The notes under the pieces are model-generated. The model was not told the origin of the DNA. It was given only the letters and a program-made list of their open reading frames with translations, and searched no databases. The position numbers and the translations under genes were made by a program. A stretch of 64,000 nt of DNA from NCBI GenBank assembly GCA_009809945.1, contig WTPW01001154.1, positions 120,600-184,599 of the forward strand, given 5' to 3'. Origin of the DNA: Gigaspora margarita (lineage: Eukaryota; Glomeromycota; Glomeromycetes; Diversisporales; Gigasporaceae). Shown here one piece after another: positions 24,101 to 33,162 of this stretch (positions are counted from its first letter, which is position 1; each line of letters starts with the position of its first letter).

Positions 24101-27100
24101 TATAAGTAATTATAAAATATTAGTTATTAAAAATAAGTTATTAAAATATAATTTAATAAAGTTAATACTAACATTCTAATAATTATTATTAGTAATAAAA
24201 TTTTAAATATTTTTATAAATAATTAAATAAAAATAAATTATAAGAATTTAATTATTAAATAAGTTATTAAAATATAATAAAGCTTATACTAACTGTCTAA
24301 TAATTATTAATAAAAAATTTAAATTTGTTTATTATCAAATAAAAATAATATAACAAATGATCAAGTTCATACTTACAGGCTAATAAATATATATTATAAA
24401 ATTTAATTATTAAAATTAAATTATTAACTTTAATTTGATAAAGTTAATACTAACTTACTAATAATTATTAGTAAAAAATAAGAATTAAATTGGAAAAAAA
24501 TTTTATTTATTAGTTATTAAATAAAAATATTTATATTATAGATAATAAAGTTTATACATACAAACTAATATACAAATATATAATTAAATTATAAAAAGTT
24601 AATTATTAAAAATTAGATTAAAATAAGTTAATAAAATATAATAAAGTTTATACTAACNNNNNNNNNNNNNNNNNNNNNNNNNNNNNNNNNNNNNNNNNNN
24701 NNNNNNNNNNNNNNNNNNNNNNNNNNNNNNNNNNNNNNNNNNNNNNNNNNNNNNNNNNNNNNNNNNNNNNNNNNNNNNNNNNNNNNNNNNNNNNNNNNNN
24801 NNNNNNNNNNNNNNNNNNNNNNNNNNNNNNNNNNNNNNNNNNNNNNNNNNNNNNNNNNNNNNNNNNNNNNNNNNNNNNNNNNNNNNNNNNNNNNNNNNNN
24901 NNNNNNNNNNNNNNNNNNNNNNNNNNNNNNNNNNNNNNNNNNNNNNNNNNNNNNNNNNNNNNNNNNNNNNNNNNNNNNNNNNNNNNNNNNNNNNNNNNNN
25001 NNNNNNNNNNNNNNNNNNNNNNNNNNNNNNNNNNNNNNNNNNNNNNNNNNNNNNNNNNNNNNNNNNNNNNNNNNNNNNNNNNNNNNNNNNNNNNNNNNNN
25101 NNNNNNNNNNNNNNNNNNNNNNNNNNNNNNNNNNNNNNNNNNNNNNNNNNNNNNNNNNNNNNNNNNNNNNNNNNNNNNNNNNNNNNNNNNNNNNNNNNNN
25201 NNNNNNNNNNNNNNNNNNNNNNNNNNNNNNNNNNNNNNNNNNNNNNNNNNNNNNNNNNNNNNNNNNNNNNNNNNNNNNNNNCAAAAGATTAGTTTTAAAA
25301 ATAAAATTAAATATACTAAGATTTATACTTACCGACTAATAAAGATATATAAGTAATTATAAAATATTAGTTATTAAAAATAAGTTATTAAAATATAATT
25401 TAATAAAGTTAATACTAACGCTCTAATAATTATTATTAGTAATAAAATTTAAATTTATTTATAAATAATTAAATTAAAATAAATTATAAGAATTTAGTTA
25501 TTAAAATAAGTTATTAAAATATAATAAAGCTTATACTAACTGTCTAATAATTATTAATAAAAAATTTAAATTTGTTTATATTAAATAAAAATAATATAAC
25601 AAATGATCAAGTTTATACTTACTCACTAATAAATATATATTATAAAATTTATTTATCAAAAATAAGTTTTTAAATTTAATTTAATAAAGTTAATACTAAC
25701 AACCTAATAATTATTAGTAAAAAATAAGAATTAAATTGGAAAAAAATTTTATTTATTAGTTATTAAATAAAAATAATATATATAACAAATAATTAAATTT
25801 ATACTTACTCCCTAATAAATATAAATAATTAAATTATAAAAAGTTAATTATTAAAAATTAGATATTAAAATAACTTAATAAATTTCTACTTACACACTAA
25901 TAATTATTATAAAAAAATTTAAATATTTTTATTAGCAATTAAATACATATACTGTAGTTATAAATATTTAATTATTAAAATAAGTTAAAATAAAATTTAA
26001 TAAAGTTTATACTAACGCTCTAAAATAAATAAAATTATTAAATAAATATTTTAAAAATTAAATAATTTATAAATAAAAATAATAATATTAATACATACGC
26101 TCTAATAATTATTAATAAACAATTTAAATATGTTATTAATTATTAGATAAAATAATTATATAACAAATAATCAAATTTATACTTGCGGGCTAATAAATAT
26201 ATAAAATTTAATTATAAAAAGTCAATTATTAAAAATAAATTATTAAATTATATTAATAAAAAAATTTAAATATATTATTAATTATCAAATAATAAAAATA
26301 TATAACAAATAATCAATTTATACTTCTCTCTAATAAATATATATATGATTAAATTATTAAAAGCTAATTATTAAAAATTATTTTTAAATTTAATTTAATA
26401 AAATTAAACTAACGGTCTAATAATTATTAGTAAAAAAGTTAATATATATATTAATAATTAAATAGTTATAAAAATTAATAAAAATAAGTTATTAAAATAT
26501 AATAATACAAAAATTTAAATATATTATTAATTATCAAATAAAAATAATATATATAACAAATAACTAAATTTATACTTACTGCCTAATAAATATAAATAAT
26601 TAAATAATTATTAAAAATTATTTATTAAATTTAATTTAATAAAATTAATACTAACTGTCTAATGATTATTATAAAAAATTTAATATATATATTAATAATT
26701 AAATAAAAATAGTTATAAAAAATTAATTATTAAAAATAAGTTATTAAAATATAATAATAAAAAATTTAAATATGTTATTAATTATCAAATATAAGAATAA
26801 TCAAATTTATACTTACGGCCTAATAAATACATAAAATTTAATTATAAAAAGTTAATTATTAAAAATTATTTATGAAATTTAATTTAATAAAATTAAACTA
26901 ACGGTCTAATAATTATTAGTATAAAATTTAATATATATATTAGTAAGAGTTATAAAAAATTAATTATTATTTTAAGTTATTAAAATATAATAATGAAAAT
27001 TTTAAATATGTTATTAATTATTAAATAAAAATAATTATATAACAAATAATCGAATTTATACTTACAGACTAATAAATATATAAAATTTAATTATAAAAAG

Positions 27101-29640
27101 TAAAATTATTAAAAATATTTATTAAATTTAATTATTAAATAAAAATAATTATATAATAAGGAATCGAATTTATACTTACAGACTAATAAATATATAAAAT
27201 TTAATTATAAAAAGTAAAATTATTAAAATATTTATTAAATTTAATTTAATAAAGTTCATACAGATTCCCTAATAATTATTAGTAAAAAATTTAATATATA
27301 TATTAATAATTAAATAAAAATAGATATAAAAAATTAATTATTAAAATATAATATTATAATAAAAAATTTAAATATGTTATTAATTATCAAATAAAAATAA
27401 TATACTGTATAACAAATAATCAAATTTATACTTACATGCTAATAAATATATAAAATTTAATTATAAAGAATTAATTATTAAAAATTATTTATTAATAAAT
27501 TTAATTTAATAAAGATAATACTAACTGCCTAATAATTATTGATAAAAAATGCAAATATATTTATTAGTAATTAAATAAAAATAATTATATTATAGATAAT
27601 AAAAGTAAACTTACTTCTCGATGACAAGCTAGTGATTATTAATGAAAAAATTCAAATATATTTATTAGTAATTAATAAAAATAATTAAATTATAGAAAAT
27701 AAAGGTTATTTATAACACGCATATATATAATTAAATTAATAAAAAATTAATATTAAAAATTAGGATTAAAATATAAAATAATTTAGAACTAAATAATTTT
27801 ATAGATAAAATAAAATTTAACTTACAGGCTAATAATTATTAATAAAAAATATATAATTATTAAATTATTAATCTAAAAATAAATATAATAATTTTATAAA
27901 TAAAATAAAATTTAACTTACGGGCTAATAATTATTAATAAAAAATCTATTAATTATTAAATTATTAATCAAAAATAAATATAATGAGGCTTATACTTACA
28001 GCCTAGTAAATATATAGAAATTAATTATAAAAGTTAATAATTATTAAAGGGTACTGCTTGGCATCTCCTGAGAGATGCGTATCTCCCACGAATTACCCAA
28101 TACAATGATGAGTCAGAATTTAGTTAGAATTTAGTATAACATAGCACAATCAAAACAAATTTTCATTTTTTCAAAAGAATTTTATGATTTGGCGCATGTG
28201 TGTTGTAATGCACCCACCTGATAAACCAATCAGATCGTAAGATCAGGTGTAACAAAAAAAAAAATGTTTTTAAAAAATCACTAGTGGCTCATAATTTTGC
28301 TTATGAAACTACTCTTCGTGCTCTAACAAAATAAATTCCTTGCAAAATTTTACTATAAACCACCTTTCTCACCTATAGATTACTCTTAACTCACATTAAC
28401 CCCAAATAACAAAAAGAGCGGGCTATTTTGGTTGGTTTGATATCATGTTACACAGATCTTATACGGTGTGTTTACAACGTACTCGTGCTAAATTATTAAA
28501 TTCTTTTCAAAAATCGGTTATTTCTCAATATTTGCATAAGAAACTACCTTTCGTGCCCTAAAAAAAATTTCCCTTGAGCAATTTTACTAAATATATCACC
28601 AATTCGTAACCAACCACAAACTCTAATCCAACCTTAAATAAACTTAATGAATTTGGTTATGGGAGATATATATCCCGGGGAGAATATATCTCGTGAGAGA
28701 TACCTATAATTTCCTGTTATAAAAACATAATTAATAAAGTTAATACTAACCGTCTAATAATTATTAGTAAAAAAAATTTAAATAAATATATTAATAATTA
28801 AATAAAAATAGTTATGATATGTTTAATTATTAAAAAAGTTATTAAAATATAATAAAGTCTATACTAACATTCTAATAATTATTAATAAAAAAATTAAATA
28901 TATTTATTAGTAATTATATAAAAATAATTATATAACAAATATATTTACCGCCTAATAAATATATATAATTAAATCATAAAAGGTTAATTAGTAAAAATAA
29001 GTTATTAAAATATAATTTAATAAAGTTTATACTAACCGTCTAATAATTATTAGCAAAAAAAAATACATATATTTATTAATAATTAAATAAAAAAAAATTA
29101 TATAATAGATAATAAAACTTATACTTGCATACTAATAATTAAATATAATTAAATTATAAAAAGTTAATTATTAAAAATTAGGTATTAAAATATATCTTAA
29201 TAAAGTTTATACTAACATGCTAATAATTATTAGCAAAAAAATTTAAATGGTTTTATTAGTAATTAAATAAATATAGTATAAATAGTTAATTACTAAAAAC
29301 AAGTTAAAAAATTTTTTATTAAAGTTTATACTAACGGTCTAAAATAAATAAACATTAATAAATAAATAATTTAAAATTAAATAATTTATAAATATAATAC
29401 TTACAAACTAATAAATATATATAATTAAATTATAAAAATTAATTATTAAATTAAAAAACAAGTGAATAAATAAAGTTAATTTTAAAAAATTATTAAATTA
29501 GATAACCAAAATTTATAAAATAAAAATTTTATATGTTATAGTTTATACTTACACACTAAGAATATTTTTGTAAAAATAAAGATTTTAAATTTATAAAGCT
29601 ATAAGTTCGTATAAAATATAATAAAGTCAATACTTACTCT
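18165..29640 (-). CDS. IQ-motif protein gene made of one-codon (3-nt) exons
   Basis: On the minus strand ~88 intron-like units (typically 62-128 bp; donors GTTAGTAT or GTAAGTAT, three GC-type or variant, acceptors TATTAG) are separated by exons of exactly 3 nt, except one of 14 nt (27615-27628), one of 9 nt (18695-18703) and the terminal exon 18165-18228. Joined codons before the gap read RCFTHYTANTAPP, then LVIEK, then HMDLLPPQQPDPAAVEFEQA plus R. After the gap: FNLQIQIANRRATT (24562-22939), IQRYFRGFRVRAYERLERLR (22939-20703), QRRAQYITFILSLL (20703-18695), ARADGYP, and the last exon NFSGSNVDDRNTRSRHDELK with TAA. The IQxxxRGxxxR motif implies calmodulin or EF-hand binding. The other two frames after the gap contain stops. 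Introns fall between codons before the 14-nt exon and after codon position 2 afterwards. Triplets 27266 and 26327 have damaged donors; about 7 exons are missing in the gap. Transcription and splicing are inferred. Confidence 0.85.
19268..19563. mobile_element. TIR element in an intron of the micro-exon gene
   Basis: This intron (19211-19610) is 400 bp instead of about 80 because of an insert. Its ends show CTGGTATTCAACAC against, inverted, GTGTTCAATACTAG, followed on both sides by AATATGAAAATT. The core holds TTAACTCTAACCCTAA, a telomere-like run. Borders are approximate. Confidence 0.65.
19870..20235. mobile_element. Inserted inverted-repeat sequence in an intron
   Basis: The intron 19827-20262 (436 bp) contains non-satellite sequence with two internal inverted repeats: TTAGTAGTATATGTGGAGCA facing TGCATTATAAGTATACTGCTAA, and AATAACAAATGCTTATTATTACC facing TTTGTTATTACT. 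Exact ends and class are not resolved. Confidence 0.5.
21455..21612. mobile_element. Small TIR element in an intron
   Basis: TATATTGTAAAACCAAAACTG at the left resembles, in inverse, TATATTTTGTCAAAACCAG at the right. It lengthens intron 21398-21632 to 235 bp. The inverted repeat is imperfect, so the ends are approximate. Confidence 0.55.
21663..21995. mobile_element. MULE-like MITE, 333 bp, GTGCGAGTAC family copy 1
   Basis: The left end GAATTTAATAATATAGTGCG and the inverted right end GATTTTATAATTTGGTGCA are flanked by AAAATTTAA (21654-21662) and CAAATTTAA (21996-22004), 8 of 9 matching. A second copy in opposite orientation is at 28177-28503. It sits inside an intron of the micro-exon gene. 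Confidence 0.85.
23203..23479. mobile_element. MULE-like MITE, 277 bp, GTACATGG family copy 1
   Basis: The ends GAGAATTTCTATTTGTACATG and, inverted, AAATTTTTCAAATTAAACATG carry a 9-bp duplication TTAAATATA (23194-23202, 23480-23488). The core has TTTACCCTAACCAT. A second copy in opposite orientation is at 63117-63413. It lies within an intron of the micro-exon gene. Confidence 0.85.
24658..25281. other. Assembly gap (624 N)
   Basis: The gap begins exactly after a TACTAAC junction of the exon array and should hold about seven one-codon exons. Flanks on the two sides are near-identical intron blocks, which probably caused the misassembly or gap. Confidence 0.95.
28050..28715. mobile_element. 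TIR element (outer), interrupted by a second element
   Basis: GGCATCTCCTGAGAGATGCG / TATCTCCCA at the left matches, in inverse, GGTATCTCTCACGAGATATA / TATCTCCCA at the right. It lies in the long intron between triplets 28000 and 28751 of the micro-exon gene. Its centre was hit by the 28177-28503 element. Ends are approximate. Confidence 0.7.
28177..28503. mobile_element. MULE-like MITE, 327 bp, GTGCGAGTAC family copy 2 (nested)
   Basis: Opposite orientation to the copy at 21663-21995. The 9-bp duplication TTTTCAAAA is perfect (28168-28176, 28504-28512). Termini are GAATTTTATGATTTGGCGC and, inverted, GAATTTAATAATTTAGCACG. Confidence 0.9.
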
Positions 29641-29848
29641 CTAAATTTAAAAAAAAGTAAATATATAAAAAATTAACAAAATTTATAAAATAAAAATTTA
29701 TTTATTCCGAGTCGCCTCTAAGGCCACGCAAAGTTATTTTCCATTTTGCATTACATGAAATCAAGATATTGGGTCGGTCGGTCAATTTTTTTTTTTAATG
29801 TTAATGTCGCCAAAGGAAAATCAAACTTGGGCTTAAATTTTAGTTGTT
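29641..29848 (-). CDS. Candidate 5' exon(s) of the micro-exon gene
   Basis: Directly upstream of the first triplet (29638-29640) the composition changes to coding-like. Read leftwards from about 29790 to 29708, one frame gives DRPNILISCNAKWKI then TLRGLRGDS and would join in phase to the first triplet. The following intron would start GAATAAAT instead of GTAAGT, so either the donor is damaged or the exon ends elsewhere. A second frame to the right (KFKPKFDFPLATLTLKKK) follows a good acceptor (TTTACTAAT...GTCAG near 29849) but is offset by one base at an 11-T run (29786-29796), which may be a homopolymer indel or real damage. No start codon is assigned. Confidence 0.45.
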
Positions 29849-30267
29849 GCTGACATATTTTTAATTAGTAAATTATAAATTTAAAAGCCGAAGTCTGGTT
29901 TCCCTTGGAATCCTATCGAATGATTCTGGAAAATTATGGGTAACACAGCTGGTAACACCGGATCTGACAAAACTCACGTGACCTGATAAACCATATGTAT
30001 ACATTATTGGGCAAAAATTGGGTAATTTGGCAAATTACAGTATTCGACAATTTGCCCAATAATGGTGTTATCCGGCAATTTATGATCATGATTGGTAGGA
30101 GTCGCTCGCTGAGTTTTAATTTGAATAAACATTATTATGTCGTAAACATGAAAAAATAACAAGAAGAAAATTTTTCATGATCATATGAGTGTGTCGGATA
30201 AAATCTCGTTAATTCGTCAACGACGAAACTTATGGTTTCATCAATTAGTAACGGCAAAAATGGTTTA

Positions 30268-30606
30268 TCAGATGTCTATACACTGATAAAATAGATCGAA
30301 AAAATTAACGGGCAAAAATGGAATAATTTGTATAATTGGAATTCGAAAATAAAAAAAAAACATAGGAATTTTGAAAAATTTGGGGCGGCAGGTAATGCAA
30401 AACGAACAATCAAATTTGTGTGGTCTAAAATAACAATTTTCAATAGACACATACTCATAAGATCTTTTTTCCAACTTCTTATGTTCTACGAATTCATGTT
30501 CATGGGGAACGATAGTGGTTTCTTGGTCTTTGATTAAGTTGGCTGGTAAGGCATTAATTAAATAAACACTTAAAGTAATAACAACCAAAGCAGTAATAAA
30601 TTTCAT
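30268..30606 (-). CDS. Small secreted protein with Kex2-type site, 112 aa
   Basis: ATG 30606 opens a clear signal peptide (MKFITALVVITLSVYLINA, then LPA). Around residues 43-48 HKKLEKR ends in a dibasic Lys-Arg site, the classic Kex2 processing signal, after an acidic/His-rich propeptide. The predicted mature part (SYEYVSIENCYFRPHKFDCS and onward) has five cysteines, four of them within about 20 residues, and a hydrophobic, aromatic C-terminus. This layout is that of a secreted processed peptide (effector-like or pheromone-like); I do not recognise the family. The downstream part has a competing open frame, so a one-base shift or intron after residue ~72 cannot be excluded. The gene is isolated between the micro-exon gene and the 94-aa gene on the same strand. 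Confidence 0.6.
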   Translation of the reverse strand: MKFITALVVITLSVYLINALPANLIKDQETTIVPHEHEFVEHKKLEKRSYEYVSIENCYFRPHKFDCSFCITCRPKFFKIPMFFFYFRIPIIQIIPFLPVNFFDLFYQCIDI

Positions 30607-30846
30607 TGTAATTGTTAGGAGTTTTTAGCAAGTTGAATAAGATTTAAATTTTCAAATACACAGTTTTATTGATAAATTTCGCCATTTTGGATTTCACAAA
30701 TGGAGTACGATCATCCATTAAATAGGCCAGGTGACCCGGTGACCCGGTGATCCTGATTTTTTGCAAAAAAATTTTTTTATTTAAAAAAAAAGCATTTAGA
30801 AATAATAATAATAAAGTAAAAATACATTCGAATATTCATATATATT

Positions 30847-31131
30847 TTAATAATTTTTGCATTCACCGTGTAGAAACATCCGCATTTGTTTTTCAACAAA
30901 GGCAGTAATCTGGTCGGGTGTTTTGTCTAACCCAAATTCTAACAAGAAGATAGTTACACGATTTTTTTTTAAAAAAACCATAATTTTACTTTTTTCATGC
31001 TCTGCATGGCAGATTATTTTGTAAAATTTTCGACATAACAAACTTGTATCACAAGTTATTCTTATCTGTAGTTCTTCTGTTACACCAATACAAAGAACCT
31101 TAAGATCGGGATTTTGAGTATATTTAGACAT
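30847..31131 (-). CDS. Hypothetical 94-aa protein, member of an inverted gene pair
   Basis: An intact frame from ATG 31131 (MSKYTQNPDLKVLCIGVTEE) to a stop at 30847. It is a compact alpha/beta-like sequence with four cysteines in the first half and an amphipathic C-terminus (FGLDKTPDQITAFVEKQMRM). No known domain is recognised. A degraded paralogue runs in the opposite direction at 33163-33458. Similarity continues into the 5' flank (CATTCATTATAACGAATTTC) and the 3' flank (GAATATTCG, then a TTA-repeat), so the pair arose by an inverted segmental duplication. The contrast of one intact and one broken copy suggests this one is or was functional. Confidence 0.6.
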   Translation of the reverse strand: MSKYTQNPDLKVLCIGVTEELQIRITCDTSLLCRKFYKIICHAEHEKSKIMVFLKKNRVTIFLLEFGLDKTPDQITAFVEKQMRMFLHGECKNY

Positions 31132-31267
31132 TCATTATAACGAATTTCATGAGTCACGAAGTCATATCCTTGCGAATCAACAAAGTATTGAAGAAAAAAA
31201 ATGTAATACAGAATTATCTATAAATATAAATGAAAAGGATCAATGCAAATATCAATGTGATTATTAA

Positions 31268-31945
31268 TAATTTATAGTTATTGTATGTGTTGTAGTGAAT
31301 AACCCAGTTACACACGGGTTCATATTCCGTGCCGAAGGCACGGGATTTAAATATGAACCCGTGTGTGCGTAACGGTGGGGTGGTCAATCATCTAATAGAA
31401 TCAAATATATGTCTAGTCTAATTCATTTTTGCATAATGACAGATTTTTTGATAAAAAATTATTACGCAATTTTTATATTAAAAAATTAGTAAAATATTTA
31501 TGATTATATATCACTTAATAATTTTTTTTTTCTTCTAATTTTAAAGTCTTTCAATCTTTGCTGCATCCTTAGCAAAGTTACGTTTTCAAAATTTACATAC
31601 ATATATTAAAATTTCAATTAAAGTATACATTTCAAATTAACATATACGTATATATATGCTGTATATGTTAATTTGAAATGTATATTTTAATTAAAATTTT
31701 AATATATGTATGTAAATTTTGAAACGTAACTTTGTTAAGGATGCAGCAAAGATTGAAAGACTTTAAAATTAGAAGAAAAAAAATTAAGTGATATATAATC
31801 AAAAATATTTTACTAATTTTTTAATATAAAAATTGCGTAATAATTTTTTAATCAAAAAATCTATCATTATCAATAATGAATTAGACTAGACATATGTTTG
31901 ATGATTGACCACCCTAGCGTAACGGGTTATTCAACATATCTTCTT
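31268..31945. mobile_element. Hairpin element with GAAGGC apex, copy 2, split by another element
   Basis: The left part has TAGTTATTGTATGTGTTG, GTGAATAACCC, CACACGGGTTCATATT and the tip CCGTGCC-GAAGGC-ACGG; the right arm resumes at 31926 with GGTTATTCAACATAT after the insertion 31376-31916. It is related to 8521-8690 and 35620-35800. Confidence 0.7.
31376..31916. mobile_element. MULE-like foldback element, 541 bp (nested)
   Basis: An almost complete palindrome with arms of about 265 bp, ends TGGGGTGGTCAATCATC / GATGATTGACCACCCTA and centre ATACGTATATATATGCTGTAT. The perfect 9-bp duplication GCGTAACGG (31367-31375, 31917-31925) marks it as MULE-like. The high arm identity indicates a recent insertion. 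Confidence 0.93.
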
Positions 31946-32102
31946 ATATGACTAAAGTTCTAAATGTCTGTCCGCTTAAAGCAATCTGATTGGTCGAATT
32001 TGGGTACCGTGATCAGGATCGTCATCAAAAGTGATCTATGCATAATAATGTCATCGGCATAGCAACACTATTGCAACTAATCTATATCTATCTTCTATAT
32101 AT

Positions 32103-32150
32103 TATTAAGCTAGATAGCTGCGTGACGTTTTCACGCGAAACCAGGAACGG
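32103..32150 (+). repeat. Conserved 'AAACCAGGAACGG' hairpin tail, copy 1
   Basis: AGATAGCTGCGTGACG, loop, CACGCGAAACCAGGAACGG. The same unit is at 35146-35190 (minus strand) and, worn, at 51130-51170. The stem GCGTGACG/CGTCACGC type is kept while loop bases vary. It probably is the conserved end of an unidentified retroelement. Confidence 0.6.
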
Positions 32151-32271
32151 ATAAATAGATAGTGGTTAAATTTGAATGAATAATATGATGATAAAGGGAC
32201 AGATTTGATGTATTAATTCAATTAGGCGTATAAGTAGTGGTCATACCTAGGGTATAATAACCTGTTAAGTA

Positions 32272-32537
32272 CCGTAAACTGCCGTATAAAAGACCCGGGT
32301 CTCTTACACCCCGCCAATATTAAAACCTAATATTAGACCCCGGGTCTAGTACATGGTGGAGAGTTTGTACCATTAGAAGGAAAATTTTAAATAGTATGCA
32401 TATTTTTCATTCATAGTGGGCAGCCTAGATATTTAAAAAAAACCGCATTTGGTTATTGTAGATTTTGAGATTTACACCCGGGTTTAGTACATAGGGAGTC
32501 TGATATCTGAGGGGGTCTTGTATACGGCAGTTTACGG
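32272..32537. mobile_element. Tc1/mariner-like MITE, 266 bp
   Basis: CCGTAAACTGCCGTATAAAAGACCC at the left and its inverse (…GTATACGGCAGTTTACGG) at the right are flanked by TA (32270-32271, 32538-32539). The interior is unusually GC-rich for the window, with several ACCCGGGTCT palindromes. Confidence 0.85.
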
Positions 32538-33162
32538 TATTAGGCTATCAGGATACCCGAATTAAAAATTGATAAACAGATAAATTATTGAGGTATCCGG
32601 TTAACTTAGAATATAATATAGGATAATATAGGGTAAAATACAATTATAATAAATATTTTAATTTGCGTATTATTTATATCCTAGCATCACCCTGTGTAAA
32701 ACTTGTCTACATCATAAATTTAATGTATTTAAATAAGAACATAATGATTGTAATATTTCGTTCGTTTATTATATTTATTTAATAGATCGATATTACACTT
32801 TAAACTTATACTGGCTTTCAGTTATATAATAACAATTATTATATTATATATATATATACATACTTGTACAGTAAGCACTTATTTTTATTTTTCTGTTACA
32901 TACTTTACACAGTACGGAATACAATAAGAAAAACGCAAGTTGAACGCTGCGCGATAAAAAGATTATTCTATACTATTATTGCTCCGAGTCATTTCTGAAT
33001 TTACTTCAATTCTGGATTGAAAGGTGTTCTTTCTTGATTTTCAATAATCGTCAATTCGTAATGTAGATCATGAGACTAATTCTTTAATTGGTTCATCTTT
33101 GTTTTTTTTAATACACTTTATTGAGCAAGGATATGGCTTCGTGACTCGTGAAATTCGTTATA

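Noticed and set aside
19600..24600. CRISPR-like array (constant repeats, short variable spacers)
   Set aside because: Spacers are 3 nt, the units contain splice-site consensus, the organism is eukaryotic and no cas gene is present.
24628..25284. 218-codon minus-strand frame
   Set aside because: It is almost entirely the run of N in the assembly gap.
17520..29700. Plain AT-rich satellite DNA with a ~80/165-bp period
   Set aside because: The repeats are real, but the 3-nt interval between conserved flanks is variable, richer in GC, and decodes to one open frame with an IQ motif joined to a normal last exon. A satellite alone does not predict this.
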